Virus record (IMG/VR): IMGVR_UViG_3300009705_000107
Coordinates: 1 to 24,856 of that record
DNA: 24,856 nucleotides
Source: a virus
Direction: 5' to 3' (one strand)
The notes under the pieces were generated by a model. That model did not search any database and was not told the origin of the DNA. It worked only from the letters and a program-made list of their open reading frames with translations. A program made the position numbers and the translations under genes. Positions 1 through 7,251 of the stretch are shown here, piece by piece. Each line of letters opens with the position of its first letter. Positions within the stretch are counted from its first letter, which is position 1.

Positions 1-540
1 AAATTAGCAGGTGTTAAACCTGTTGATGATGCTATGATTGGTGCAGAGCCAGAACATGATCACGAACACACTCACGGAGATGACAACGAAGGTTGTGGAC
101 CATCTTGTGCAGAGCACGGTTGCGATTGTGAACACGGCAGAGCAGGTCAAGACGATGCAATGGGTTCACAGGAAATGGGCAGAATGAGAGACATGATGAC
201 TGCTCCTGAAGAAGAAAAACAAGAAGAAACTTTCGACAACGAACCAGACGTAAAAGTACAAAATACAGACACATTGGTTAATACTATGTCAGGTGGTTTA
301 AACAGACAAAAGAAAACTTTCCCAAAAGTTGCTAGTGGAGACAATCCAATGGCGGCGGAAGACACTGTTACTGAAGATGATTTAGCAAACAGTCTTAGAG
401 CACAATACGAAGGCTTCAAAGAAGCATATCAAAAAGAGGCAAAAATTGCAGAAGCAAAACCAGACTTTTTAGATATGGACAAAGATGGCGACAAAAAAGA
501 ACCAATGAAAAAAGCCATCAAAGACAAAGAAGCAAAGTAA
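1..540 (+). CDS. C-terminal part of an acidic phage protein with a His/Cys-rich segment (5' end outside window)
   Basis: The reading frame is open from base 1, so this is the last 179 codons of a longer gene; the first internal ATG is at 34 but the frame runs through it. I do not recognise the family. The visible part begins with KLAGV, a peptide also found in the 2270-4234 protein. It continues with a His/Asp run (codons ~18-27) and a cluster with four cysteines and more histidines (CGPSCAEHGCDC, ~31-42), which could bind a metal. The rest is highly charged and low in hydrophobics, and the end carries DMDKDGDK, like a Ca-binding EF-hand/dockerin loop but without the usual Glu at loop position 12. 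The position directly before the terminase suggests a structural or head-assembly protein; that is inference only. Confidence 0.75.
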   Translation, partial: KLAGVKPVDDAMIGAEPEHDHEHTHGDDNEGCGPSCAEHGCDCEHGRAGQDDAMGSQEMGRMRDMMTAPEEEKQEETFDNEPDVKVQNTDTLVNTMSGGLNRQKKTFPKVASGDNPMAAEDTVTEDDLANSLRAQYEGFKEAYQKEAKIAEAKPDFLDMDKDGDKKEPMKKAIKDKEAK

Positions 541-565
541 TACTTTTCCAAGCACCTAAACAGCG

Positions 566-572
566 TTAAATA
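566..572 (+). promoter_or_regulatory. Late-promoter-like box TTAAATA before the terminase
   Basis: TTAAATA lies 7 bp before the terminase ATG. It resembles the T4 late promoter TATAAATA with one base shorter/changed. No Shine-Dalgarno sequence is visible between it and the start. If it works as a late -10 element the transcript would have almost no leader. Confidence 0.4.
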
Positions 573-579
573 CTACACC

Positions 580-2169
580 ATGGCGTATGTATCACTAGAT
601 AGCGACCAAATTAAAAAGGCGCACAAGAAACACAAATATACCAAAACTCAAGTTGAACAACTTGAACAGTGTATGGATACAAAAACAGGACCTTTATTCT
701 TTATGAGAACTTTCATGAGAATACAGCACCCAGTGAAAGGATCAATACCTTTTGATCCTTTTCCATATCAAGAAAGATTAATCGAAAGTTATAATGACCA
801 TAGATTTTCAATTGCTATGCTACCTAGACAGACTGGTAAAACTACCTGTGCATCAGGTTTCCTTATTTGGTATGCCATGTTTAGACCAGATTCACAGATA
901 CTAATTGCGGCACACAAATACGCAGGTGCATCAGACATCATGTCAAGGGTGCGTTATGCCTATGAGATGTTGCCAGCATGGATCAAAGCAGGCGTAACAC
1001 AGTACAACAGAAACAGTATAGAATTTGACAACGGCTCAAAGATATCAGCAACTACAACAACTGAAAACACAGGGCGGGGTATGTCACTTACACTTGTTTA
1101 TTGTGATGAGTTTGCATTCGTGCAACCACCAGAGAAAGCCAAAGAGTTTTGGACATCACTGTCACCCACACTATCAACAGGTGGTAAGTGTATGATTACT
1201 TCTACTCCTAACTCAGATGAAGATCAGTTTGCATTAATTTGGAAAGAAGCTAATAAAAGATTTGACGAATATGGCAATGATAAAGAAGTAGGAACTAACG
1301 GATTCTATGCCATGAAGGCACACTGGTCAGAACATCCAGACAGGGATCAAGCATGGGCAGATGCAGAGAAGGCTAGAATTGGCGATGAAAGATTTAGAAG
1401 GGAACACGAATGTGAATTCTTAATCTATGATGAGACTTTGATTAACAGTACACACCTAGTAGACATGGAAGCAACTGCACCTGTAGAAACAACCGGACAA
1501 GTACGTTGGTTTAAAAAGCCTACACCAGGAATGACATACATGGTATCACTAGATCCTGCTATGGGAACAGGTGGTGACTATGCCGCAATACAAGTTTTTG
1601 AATTACCAACATTTGATCAAGTAGGAGAGTGGCATCATAATACAACACCTATGAATCAACAAGTTAGAATTTTACAAGGTATTACTAAACATCTATATGA
1701 TTCGATCATAGAACAAGATGCTAGTGCTACACCACAAATATTTTACAGTATGGAAAACAACTCTATAGGTGAAGCGGCCCTATTAAGAGTTATGGATATA
1801 GGTGAAGAAAATATACAAGGTATGTTTTTATCCGAACCTATAAGAAAAGGACATAGAAGAAAATTTAGAAGGGGATTTAACACAACAGCAAAACACAAAA
1901 TAGATGCTTGTACTAAATTCAAAGAATTAGTAGAAGGCGGAAAAATGAAAATTAGTTCACAATTATTAATATCAGAACTAAAAGACTTTGTTGCAAGTGG
2001 ATTAAGCTTCAAAGCTAAACCAGGACAACACGATGACCTTGTTAGTTCTTGTTTGCTAATGACACGTATGATAAAAGTACTTGCAGATTTTGATCCTAAA
2101 ATATTTGAAAAATGGACAGACAGAACATCAGAGCTAACACCAATGCCAATCTTTGGCTCATTCAACTAA
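580..2169 (+). CDS. 17: Large terminase subunit, gp17-like (DNA packaging ATPase/nuclease)
   Basis: This is the packaging motor that pumps DNA into the prohead and cuts the concatemer. The N-terminal ATPase has Walker A LPRQTGKTT (residues 81-89), Walker B TLVYCDEF (171-178, D176/E177) and a coupling motif TSTPNS (208-212). The C-terminal RNase H-like nuclease shows the acidic set SLDPAMG (D325), ENNS (E392) and QHDDLVS (D485/D486). At 529 residues it is shorter than T4 gp17 (610), as is usual in marine relatives. The ATG at 580 is chosen because the protein starts directly with the expected N-terminal helix; it has no SD but sits behind a TTAAATA box. All catalytic residues that I can place are intact. 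Confidence 0.96.
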   Translation: MAYVSLDSDQIKKAHKKHKYTKTQVEQLEQCMDTKTGPLFFMRTFMRIQHPVKGSIPFDPFPYQERLIESYNDHRFSIAMLPRQTGKTTCASGFLIWYAMFRPDSQILIAAHKYAGASDIMSRVRYAYEMLPAWIKAGVTQYNRNSIEFDNGSKISATTTTENTGRGMSLTLVYCDEFAFVQPPEKAKEFWTSLSPTLSTGGKCMITSTPNSDEDQFALIWKEANKRFDEYGNDKEVGTNGFYAMKAHWSEHPDRDQAWADAEKARIGDERFRREHECEFLIYDETLINSTHLVDMEATAPVETTGQVRWFKKPTPGMTYMVSLDPAMGTGGDYAAIQVFELPTFDQVGEWHHNTTPMNQQVRILQGITKHLYDSIIEQDASATPQIFYSMENNSIGEAALLRVMDIGEENIQGMFLSEPIRKGHRRKFRRGFNTTAKHKIDACTKFKELVEGGKMKISSQLLISELKDFVASGLSFKAKPGQHDDLVSSCLLMTRMIKVLADFDPKIFEKWTDRTSELTPMPIFGSFN

Positions 2170-2183
2170 TAACTGGTGCCTGT

Positions 2184-2273
2184 ATGCTACACAGAGTACT
2201 GTATATCGCTGGTAAAAACAACTTTAGTCATGTGTGCCGTTCAACAAAAAGACGTATAAATAACACTATATGA
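2184..2273 (+). CDS. Possible 29-residue small ORF between terminase and the next gene
   Basis: An ATG at 2184 opens 29 codons ending in a TGA that overlaps the next gene's ATG (ATGA at 2270-2273). The peptide starts MLHRVLYIAGKNN and is basic. The stop/start coupling is typical of this genome, but there is no clear ribosome site, the peptide matches nothing I know, and the late-promoter box lies inside it. It may be chance. Confidence 0.15.
   Translation: MLHRVLYIAGKNNFSHVCRSTKRRINNTI
2255..2262 (+). promoter_or_regulatory. T4-type late promoter TATAAATA
   Basis: A perfect match to the T4 late promoter -10 element, recognised in T4 by gp55 sigma with gp33 and the sliding clamp. It ends 7 bp before the ATG at 2270, so transcription would begin about at the start codon. 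No SD is present. It is the best evidence here that the 2270 gene is expressed late, with virion proteins. Confidence 0.65.
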
Positions 2274-4234
2274 ACCCAAAAAACTCAGAAGATTTATTCA
2301 ATAAAATTAGATCGCAGTTTACAAACATTAGACTAGGTGATGAAAACGGTGCCGCAACAGCGGATCCAAGCAGTGCTGTATTTTTTGAATTTGAGTTCAA
2401 AGAAGATGCAGACACATTTGGTTCAGTTAGTGTATCGATAGCAGAAGACGGTACTATGAAAGTATTTTACAACCGTAATTTAGTGGATAAAATTGATGAG
2501 GATAGCAAAGACGAATGGTATGCATTCCTTAAAGAGCTTAAAGACTTTGCAGTAGAGCACCAATTATCCTTTGATGTGCGTGATATTACTAAAAGTAACC
2601 TTACAAAGCAGGATTATCAAAATATAGCAGACACGAATCAAACGGTAAATAACGATGAGATGTCAGAAGAACTAAACAGAATTACTAAATTAGCAGGTGT
2701 TGAAAAGGCATCAGTTGCAGAAGGCTTAACCGGCACTGCAAAACGTTCATACGAGAACCTAGAAAAAACAAGATTAATAATTAGACACAAAGGCAAAGTT
2801 GACGAAACTGTGCCAGGTGCAAGATCAAGACAAATACAATCACTATACATAGAAAACGGTGATGGTGAAAGATTCAAATATCCACTAACACATTTAGCAG
2901 GTGCAAGAGCAATGATGAGACACGTGTCAAATGGTGGAAGACCACATGATGAATTTGGCGAACACATTGTTAGAACATCAGAAGATATAGCAAAATTAAA
3001 TTCATTCTCAAGATACGTTACTAACAAAGATCAATTAAATGATAATGCAGGTGACATTATTGAGCAAACTAAAATGAAACTAGAAAATTTAAGAGGCTAC
3101 ATGAAAAATCTTTCTAATCAAGGACACTATGAAAATGCAAGTAAAGATTTTAAAACTTCAGAAGAACAAGTATTAGACGATGAAACTGTAAACAAAATGA
3201 GAGAGAAATTCACAATGAAAAACTTAGACAGCAGAGTTGAAGATGCACTACCACTTATCAACAGAATTATGAGTGAACTAGAAGCACCCAGAGAAGAAGA
3301 ACAAGTTAATGAATTAGACCCAGGTGATGAGCCAATTGATGCACCAATACAACCAGATGTAGATCACGGAGCAGTGGTACAAGGTTATTTGACCGATCCA
3401 GAGAAAAAATTAATTCTAAGAAAAGATGACTCTGCTGATAAAATGTTATCTGTAACAAAATTTAAAGACAAAAATACTATGTTAGGTTCAATACTTTCTG
3501 ATATAGCATCAAGATTAATTTCAACACCAAAAGGTGAAGAGGACAGAGTGGCAAACTTTGCTTCTAGAGTTGCAGACGGAATAGAGCAAGAAGGTTCTGC
3601 TATGTTTAAACCGGGACCAGACTATAACAGCAACAAAAAAATTGCAGTACAGTTAGCAAAAAGATATTTAGATGACTACAAAAAAATGCAATCAAATCCA
3701 GAATACAAAGACGAAGTGAGAAAAGATCCTCAAGACATAAACAAATTTAAAAATATTAAAGGCCTAGATTACGATAACAAAGGCAAAGCAAAAGAAGAAA
3801 CAGCATTTGAATCATGGGCTGATCAAACTGCAAACGAATATGCAACTGAACCAAAAGATGAAGAAGATAGAAAAGAAAAATTAAAAGCACTAAACGACAT
3901 TCAAAAAAATCCAGACTTAATGAGCGATCCTAGAATGAAAGCTGAAGTAATCAAAAGAAGAATGGAACTGCAAAGAGCAAAACAAGAAGGTGTTGCATTT
4001 GAAGATCTTAAACCTTATATTGAACAGCATCTAAAAGACGGTGGCGATCAATCAACTGCACTTGAAACAGCAATTGAACAATTTAATACAGAAGACAATG
4101 CTCCAGATATGGTTGTTAGAGATCCGGAAGATGAAGCAGAAGATAAAGAACAAGAAGTAGCAAAAGATCAAGTAGACGCTGAAAAGATCAATACAGAATT
4201 AGATAGAATTAAGCAACTAGCTAACTTATCTTAA
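2270..4234 (+). CDS. Conserved marine T4-like phage protein, 654 aa, probable virion/head-assembly protein
   Basis: Function is not known to me. The N-terminal part (about residues 1-115: FFEFEFKEDAD, RNLVDKIDEDSKDEWYAF, SFDVRDITKSNLTKQD) resembles a protein family I recall as common in T4-like marine phages. A middle segment (~150-280) is basic and well conserved in appearance (RLIIRHKGK, ARSRQIQSLYIENGDGERF). The remaining half is very acidic and rich in Lys, Glu, Asp and Gln, likely helical and partly disordered. The motif LNRITKLAGV (135-144) recurs in degenerate form at the extreme C-terminus (LDRIKQLANLS, 644-654), and KLAGV opens the 1-540 fragment. The perfect late promoter just upstream and the terminase neighbour support a late, structural or scaffold role. 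The start has no SD. Confidence 0.85.
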   Translation: MNPKNSEDLFNKIRSQFTNIRLGDENGAATADPSSAVFFEFEFKEDADTFGSVSVSIAEDGTMKVFYNRNLVDKIDEDSKDEWYAFLKELKDFAVEHQLSFDVRDITKSNLTKQDYQNIADTNQTVNNDEMSEELNRITKLAGVEKASVAEGLTGTAKRSYENLEKTRLIIRHKGKVDETVPGARSRQIQSLYIENGDGERFKYPLTHLAGARAMMRHVSNGGRPHDEFGEHIVRTSEDIAKLNSFSRYVTNKDQLNDNAGDIIEQTKMKLENLRGYMKNLSNQGHYENASKDFKTSEEQVLDDETVNKMREKFTMKNLDSRVEDALPLINRIMSELEAPREEEQVNELDPGDEPIDAPIQPDVDHGAVVQGYLTDPEKKLILRKDDSADKMLSVTKFKDKNTMLGSILSDIASRLISTPKGEEDRVANFASRVADGIEQEGSAMFKPGPDYNSNKKIAVQLAKRYLDDYKKMQSNPEYKDEVRKDPQDINKFKNIKGLDYDNKGKAKEETAFESWADQTANEYATEPKDEEDRKEKLKALNDIQKNPDLMSDPRMKAEVIKRRMELQRAKQEGVAFEDLKPYIEQHLKDGGDQSTALETAIEQFNTEDNAPDMVVRDPEDEAEDKEQEVAKDQVDAEKINTELDRIKQLANLS

Positions 4235-4263
4235 TAAAACCTCCATATTACCAATAATAGTAG

Positions 4264-4292
4264 TAGACAACTGATAAATATCAGTGTATATT
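4264..4292 (+). promoter_or_regulatory. Possible sigma70-like promoter for gene 32
   Basis: TAGACA (4264-4269) and TATATT (4287-4292) are separated by 17 bp, each one mismatch from the sigma70 consensus. A start near 4299 would leave a ~63-nt leader and remove part of the hairpin at 4284-4316, so this promoter and the late-type box at 4273 would give different leaders. Confidence 0.4.
4273..4280 (+). promoter_or_regulatory. Late-promoter-like box GATAAATA upstream of gene 32
   Basis: One base from TATAAATA. It lies inside a short palindrome CTGATAAATATCAG-like element (4271-4284, CTGATA/TATCAG arms). A start about 6 bp downstream would put the first transcribed base at the foot of the leader hairpin 4284-4316. 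Confidence 0.4.
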
Positions 4293-4353
4293 ATGTACTA
4301 TATGTCTAATATACACATAGGCAAACTAAAACAAACATAGGCACACAAGGAGG
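4284..4353 (+). promoter_or_regulatory. Structured gene 32 leader: hairpin, A-rich linker, strong ribosome site
   Basis: A perfect 10-bp inverted repeat, GTGTATATTA (4284-4293) and TAATATACAC (4307-4316), encloses a 13-nt loop. The loop's TATGT (4301-4305) could pair with ACATA at 4335-4339, giving a pseudoknot. ACATAGGCA occurs twice, 20 bp apart (4315-4323, 4335-4343), with an A-rich unstructured stretch between. The strong ribosome site AAGGAGG (4347-4353) follows 8 nt before the ATG. In T4, gp32 represses its own translation by binding a leader pseudoknot and then the unstructured RNA over the ribosome site. The same architecture here suggests the same control; this is inferred. Confidence 0.55.
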
Positions 4354-4361
4354 CTTACATT

Positions 4362-5354
4362 ATGGCATCATTAGCTGAAATAAGAGCGAAGTTAAAATCT
4401 CAAGAAGTTAATCGCTCAACTTCACAAACAGGCGGAGACAACGCCATCTACCCACATTGGAATATAGCAGAAGGCTCAGAAGCAGTTGTTAGATTCTTAC
4501 CAGATAAGGATACGAACAATACTTTTTTCTGGACTGAAAGAAACATGATCAAACTACCTTTTGCAGGTATTAAAGGTCAAACTGATTCTAGACCAGTGCA
4601 GGTACAAGTACCATGCATGGAGATGTATGGCAAAACTTGCCCAGTACTAACGGAAGTTAGACCATGGTTCAAAGACAAGAGCATGGAAGACATGGGAAGA
4701 AAATATTGGAAGAAAAAATCTTATATTTTCCAAGGTTTTGTTACAACAAATCCACTAGCAGAGGACTCAACACCTGAGAATCCAGTCAGAAGATTTATAA
4801 TTGGACCTCAGATCTTTAACATCATTAGAAGTGCATTGATGGATCCAGAGATGGAAGAAATGCCTACTGATTTGGTTAAAGGTGTTGATTTTAGAATTAA
4901 CAAAACTACCAAAGGTGGTTATGCTGATTACTCAACATCAAAATGGTCAAGAAGAGAACGTGCATTAGATGAGGCAGAGAGAGCCGCAATCGAAACACAT
5001 GGGTTACACAACCTAAGTGACTATAGACCAAAAGAGCCAACTGAAGCAGAAGTTAAAATAATTGCAGAATTATTTGCGAAATCTGTCGAAGGTGAAGCTT
5101 ATGATCTTGAGCAGTATGGACAATACTTTAGACCAGCGGGAATGGCTTATCAAGCTAAACCCCAAGTATCAGTTCCAACAGCAAGTCCAGTAGCGGCGGC
5201 ACCAGTAAGTGCACCAGTAACTGCAACTGCACCTGTTACAGAATCTGCACCAGCACCACAACCAACAGCGGCGGCTACGGCGGCTCCTGCAGGTGATAGT
5301 GCCAAGAGAGCAGAGGACATCTTGAAACTAATAAGATCAAGACAAGCAAAATAA
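4362..5354 (+). CDS. 32: Single-stranded DNA-binding protein gp32
   Basis: gp32 coats single-stranded DNA during replication, recombination and repair and recruits UvsX/UvsY and the helicase loader. The N-terminal LAEIRAKLKSQ region corresponds to the cooperativity domain. The core (about 30-245) has the family blocks YPHWNIAEGSEAVVRFLPD, TFFWTERNMIKLPF, VPCMEMYGKTCPV, RKYWKKKSYIFQGFV and FRINKTTKGGYADYSTSKW, rich in the aromatic/basic residues that contact DNA. Only two cysteines (C85, C93) lie where T4 has a Cys3His zinc site, so zinc binding is doubtful. Residues 265-312 form a Pro/Ala/Val/Thr linker, and the protein ends in AEDILKLIRSRQAK rather than the long acidic tail of T4. It has the strongest SD in the window and a structured leader, and is followed by a hairpin. 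Confidence 0.95.
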   Translation: MASLAEIRAKLKSQEVNRSTSQTGGDNAIYPHWNIAEGSEAVVRFLPDKDTNNTFFWTERNMIKLPFAGIKGQTDSRPVQVQVPCMEMYGKTCPVLTEVRPWFKDKSMEDMGRKYWKKKSYIFQGFVTTNPLAEDSTPENPVRRFIIGPQIFNIIRSALMDPEMEEMPTDLVKGVDFRINKTTKGGYADYSTSKWSRRERALDEAERAAIETHGLHNLSDYRPKEPTEAEVKIIAELFAKSVEGEAYDLEQYGQYFRPAGMAYQAKPQVSVPTASPVAAAPVSAPVTATAPVTESAPAPQPTAAATAAPAGDSAKRAEDILKLIRSRQAK

Positions 5355-5367
5355 TCTGACATTTTAC

Positions 5368-5397
5368 CAAGGCCCTGATGTTGACGTTAGGGCCTTG
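5368..5397 (+). terminator. Hairpin after gene 32 (candidate terminator/processing site)
   Basis: CAAGGCCCT (5368-5376) and AGGGCCTTG (5389-5397) form a perfect 9-bp stem with a 12-nt loop, only 13 bp after the gp32 stop. It is the most GC-rich element around. There is no run of T after the stem, so it may be a weak or factor-dependent terminator, an RNA 3'-end stabiliser or a processing site. Confidence 0.6.
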
Positions 5398-5409
5398 ATA
5401 TGCTATTAT
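5381..5409 (+). promoter_or_regulatory. Sigma70-like promoter for uvsX, nested in the hairpin
   Basis: TTGACG (5381-5386) and TATTAT (5404-5409) with a 17-bp spacer, both one mismatch from consensus. The -35 box is in the hairpin loop and the spacer contains the right stem arm. The predicted start is about 5416, giving a ~16-nt leader with AAAGGA (5419-5424) before the ATG at 5432. Confidence 0.6.
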
Positions 5410-5431
5410 AGGATATACAAAGGATAAAATT

Positions 5432-6553
5432 ATGACAAAAGTATTTGACGCAACAAAGTTTAGAAAGAGTATCACAAAATCAATCCAAGGTTTAGGCATA
5501 GGATTCAGCGATCCCACTGATTGGATCAGCACAGGAAATTATGCATTGAACTATTTGATGACAGGCGATTTCAACAAAGGAATTCCGCTAGGCAAAGTTA
5601 CTGTATTTGCAGGAGAATCAGGAGCAGGTAAATCATACATAGCCGCAGGAAACATTATTAAGAATGCACAAGAGCAAGGTATATTTGTTATACTTGTTGA
5701 CACAGAGAATGCACTAGATGAAAAATGGTTACAAGCATTAAAAGTGGACACATCAGAAGATAAACTTTTAAAATTAAGTATATCAATGATTGATGACGTA
5801 GCAAAAACTATTTCAGAGTTTATGAAGGGTTACAAAGAAGCACACGCAGATGACAAAGAAGGTGCACCTAAAGTACTATTTGTTATAGACAGTTTAGGTA
5901 TGATGCTTACACCAACTGACGTTAATCAGTTTGAAGCGGGTGATATGAAAGGTGACCTAGGTAGAAAACCTAAGGCATTGACTGCACTTGTGAGAAACTG
6001 TGTTAACATGTTCGGTTCATGGAACGTAGGCCTTGTAGCAACTAACCACACTTACGCATCACAGGATATGTTTGACCCAGATGATAAGATATCAGGTGGA
6101 CAGGGATTTATCTATGCAAGTTCAATCGTTATTGCAATGAAAAAACTTAAATTAAAAGAAGATCTTGATGGTAACAAAGTTACAGACGTAAGAGGTATTA
6201 GAGCGGCATGTAAAGTTATGAAAACAAGATATGCTAAACCGTTTGAAGGTGTACAGGTTAAGATTCCATACGAAACAGGAATGAACCCGTACAGTGGACT
6301 AGTGGACCTATTTGAAAAGAAAGGTATACTTGTACAGACTGGAAACAGGCTAAAATACATTGATAAAGCGGGTAAAGAACATATCGACTTTAGAAAACAA
6401 TGGATAGGTGATAAATTAGATATGCTAATGGCAGACTTCAAAGAATCAACAGACTTTGCTGACAAAGAAGATACTGATGCTCCTATTGAGGTTGATATAA
6501 AACCTAAAGCAAAAACTAAAAAAGCAGAACCAATTAAAGAAGAAAAGGAATAG
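5432..6553 (+). CDS. uvsX: UvsX, RecA-like recombinase
   Basis: UvsX forms filaments on single-stranded DNA and carries out strand exchange in recombination-dependent replication. The RecA core shows Walker A GESGAGKS (61-68), the VDTENALDE segment (89-97) and Walker B VLFVIDSL (148-155). Further along come the DNA-binding loop region DLGRKPKALTALVRN and VGLVATNHTYA, the usual C-terminal half of phage RecA proteins. At 373 residues it is close to T4 UvsX (391). The acidic/Lys-rich C-terminal tail (KPKAKTKKAEPIKEEKE) is variable in the family. The start is supported by AAAGGA 7 nt upstream and a nearby promoter. It is followed after 3 bp by the next gene. Confidence 0.96.
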   Translation: MTKVFDATKFRKSITKSIQGLGIGFSDPTDWISTGNYALNYLMTGDFNKGIPLGKVTVFAGESGAGKSYIAAGNIIKNAQEQGIFVILVDTENALDEKWLQALKVDTSEDKLLKLSISMIDDVAKTISEFMKGYKEAHADDKEGAPKVLFVIDSLGMMLTPTDVNQFEAGDMKGDLGRKPKALTALVRNCVNMFGSWNVGLVATNHTYASQDMFDPDDKISGGQGFIYASSIVIAMKKLKLKEDLDGNKVTDVRGIRAACKVMKTRYAKPFEGVQVKIPYETGMNPYSGLVDLFEKKGILVQTGNRLKYIDKAGKEHIDFRKQWIGDKLDMLMADFKESTDFADKEDTDAPIEVDIKPKAKTKKAEPIKEEKE

Positions 6554-6556
6554 TAC

Positions 6557-6793
6557 ATGATAGATTTTACACACGAGGATATCGAACGCTTGTGGAATTC
6601 AGTTATACATTACGTCCCCGAAAGACAAAAATTGGACATGGCAATTGACTTTATTAAGAGTTTAGAAGATATCGGTGTAGAACATGACGAATTAAAAGCG
6701 TCTGCAGAATACGATCCAAAACTTGAAGAAGCAATAGCAACAGTGTTCGAAGAAGAAGAAGTGGACGAAGATGGATATATTGAGGACGAATGA
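6557..6793 (+). CDS. Small acidic protein between uvsX and uvsY
   Basis: Not a family of known function. The 78 residues have a folded-looking first part (DIERLWNSVIHYVPERQKLDMAIDFIKSLEDIGV) and a strongly acidic tail (EEEEVDEDGYIEDE). It begins 3 bp after uvsX and overlaps uvsY by 4 bp (ATGA), so it is translationally coupled inside the recombination operon. I recall similar small proteins at this place in marine T4-like phages. The context suggests an accessory role with UvsX/UvsY, and the acidic tail could mimic DNA or contact gp32/UvsX; both are inference. Confidence 0.85.
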   Translation: MIDFTHEDIERLWNSVIHYVPERQKLDMAIDFIKSLEDIGVEHDELKASAEYDPKLEEAIATVFEEEEVDEDGYIEDE

Positions 6794-7251
6794 TAAACTG
6801 GTACAACGAAGTTAGCAGAAATTTATCTAAGATACCAGACTGTGTTGCATTTTTTGATAACGAATTATTAGAAGCAAGAAAACAGTGTAAGATATACGGT
6901 AACTTAGAAAGAGCTAGTGCATCATTACCTGGAATAGTTGAAGAAAGATTTAGTCAATTACAACAACTCGAAGCAATTCTTGAATACCTAAACATAGAAT
7001 TAAGAAGATTAAGATCTAAAACTTTTAGAAAATTCTTAGAAAATTATAATAAACTGTTAAGCAGTAGAGATGCAGAGAAGTATGTAGACGGCGAAACTGA
7101 TGTTGTTGACATGACTAAGATAGTTAATGACTTTGCATTAATACGTAACCAATGGTTAGGCATCACCAAAGGATTAGATCAAAAACAATGGCAAATAACA
7201 AACATTGTTAAATTGAGAGTAGCAGGAATGGAAGATGCCGATATCAAATAA
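6790..7251 (+). CDS. uvsY: UvsY, recombination mediator
   Basis: UvsY loads UvsX onto gp32-covered single-stranded DNA. The 153-residue protein (T4: 137) has the family pattern: WYNEVSRNLSKIPDC near the N-terminus, the LEARKQCKIYGNLERASASLPGIVEERF block, and a Lys/Arg-rich coiled part (ELRRLRSKTFRKFLENYN) that matches the DNA-binding and hexamer-forming region. It ends with QWQITNIVKLRVAGMEDADI. Its place after uvsX and its 4-bp overlap with the preceding small gene support the call. It overlaps the following HAD-like gene by 17 bp. Confidence 0.9.
   Translation: MINWYNEVSRNLSKIPDCVAFFDNELLEARKQCKIYGNLERASASLPGIVEERFSQLQQLEAILEYLNIELRRLRSKTFRKFLENYNKLLSSRDAEKYVDGETDVVDMTKIVNDFALIRNQWLGITKGLDQKQWQITNIVKLRVAGMEDADIK

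Noticed and set aside
1743-2165. 140-codon open frame on the minus strand inside the terminase
   Set aside because: Fully antisense to a clear gp17 with intact motifs; its translation has no recognisable pattern.
2184-2269. Possible tRNA between terminase and the next gene (GTTCAAC, GGTAAAAAC)
   Set aside because: No acceptor stem or consistent cloverleaf can be drawn.
4273-4316. Considered as a DNA operator palindrome only
   Set aside because: The T4 precedent and position before a strong ribosome site make an RNA element likelier, though a DNA role is not excluded.
5275-5532. Minus-strand frame across the gp32 end and uvsX start
   Set aside because: Crosses the hairpin and promoter; no RBS, Val/Leu-rich shadow.
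6112-6558. 148-codon minus-strand frame in uvsX
   Set aside because: Antisense shadow; uvsX is unmistakable.
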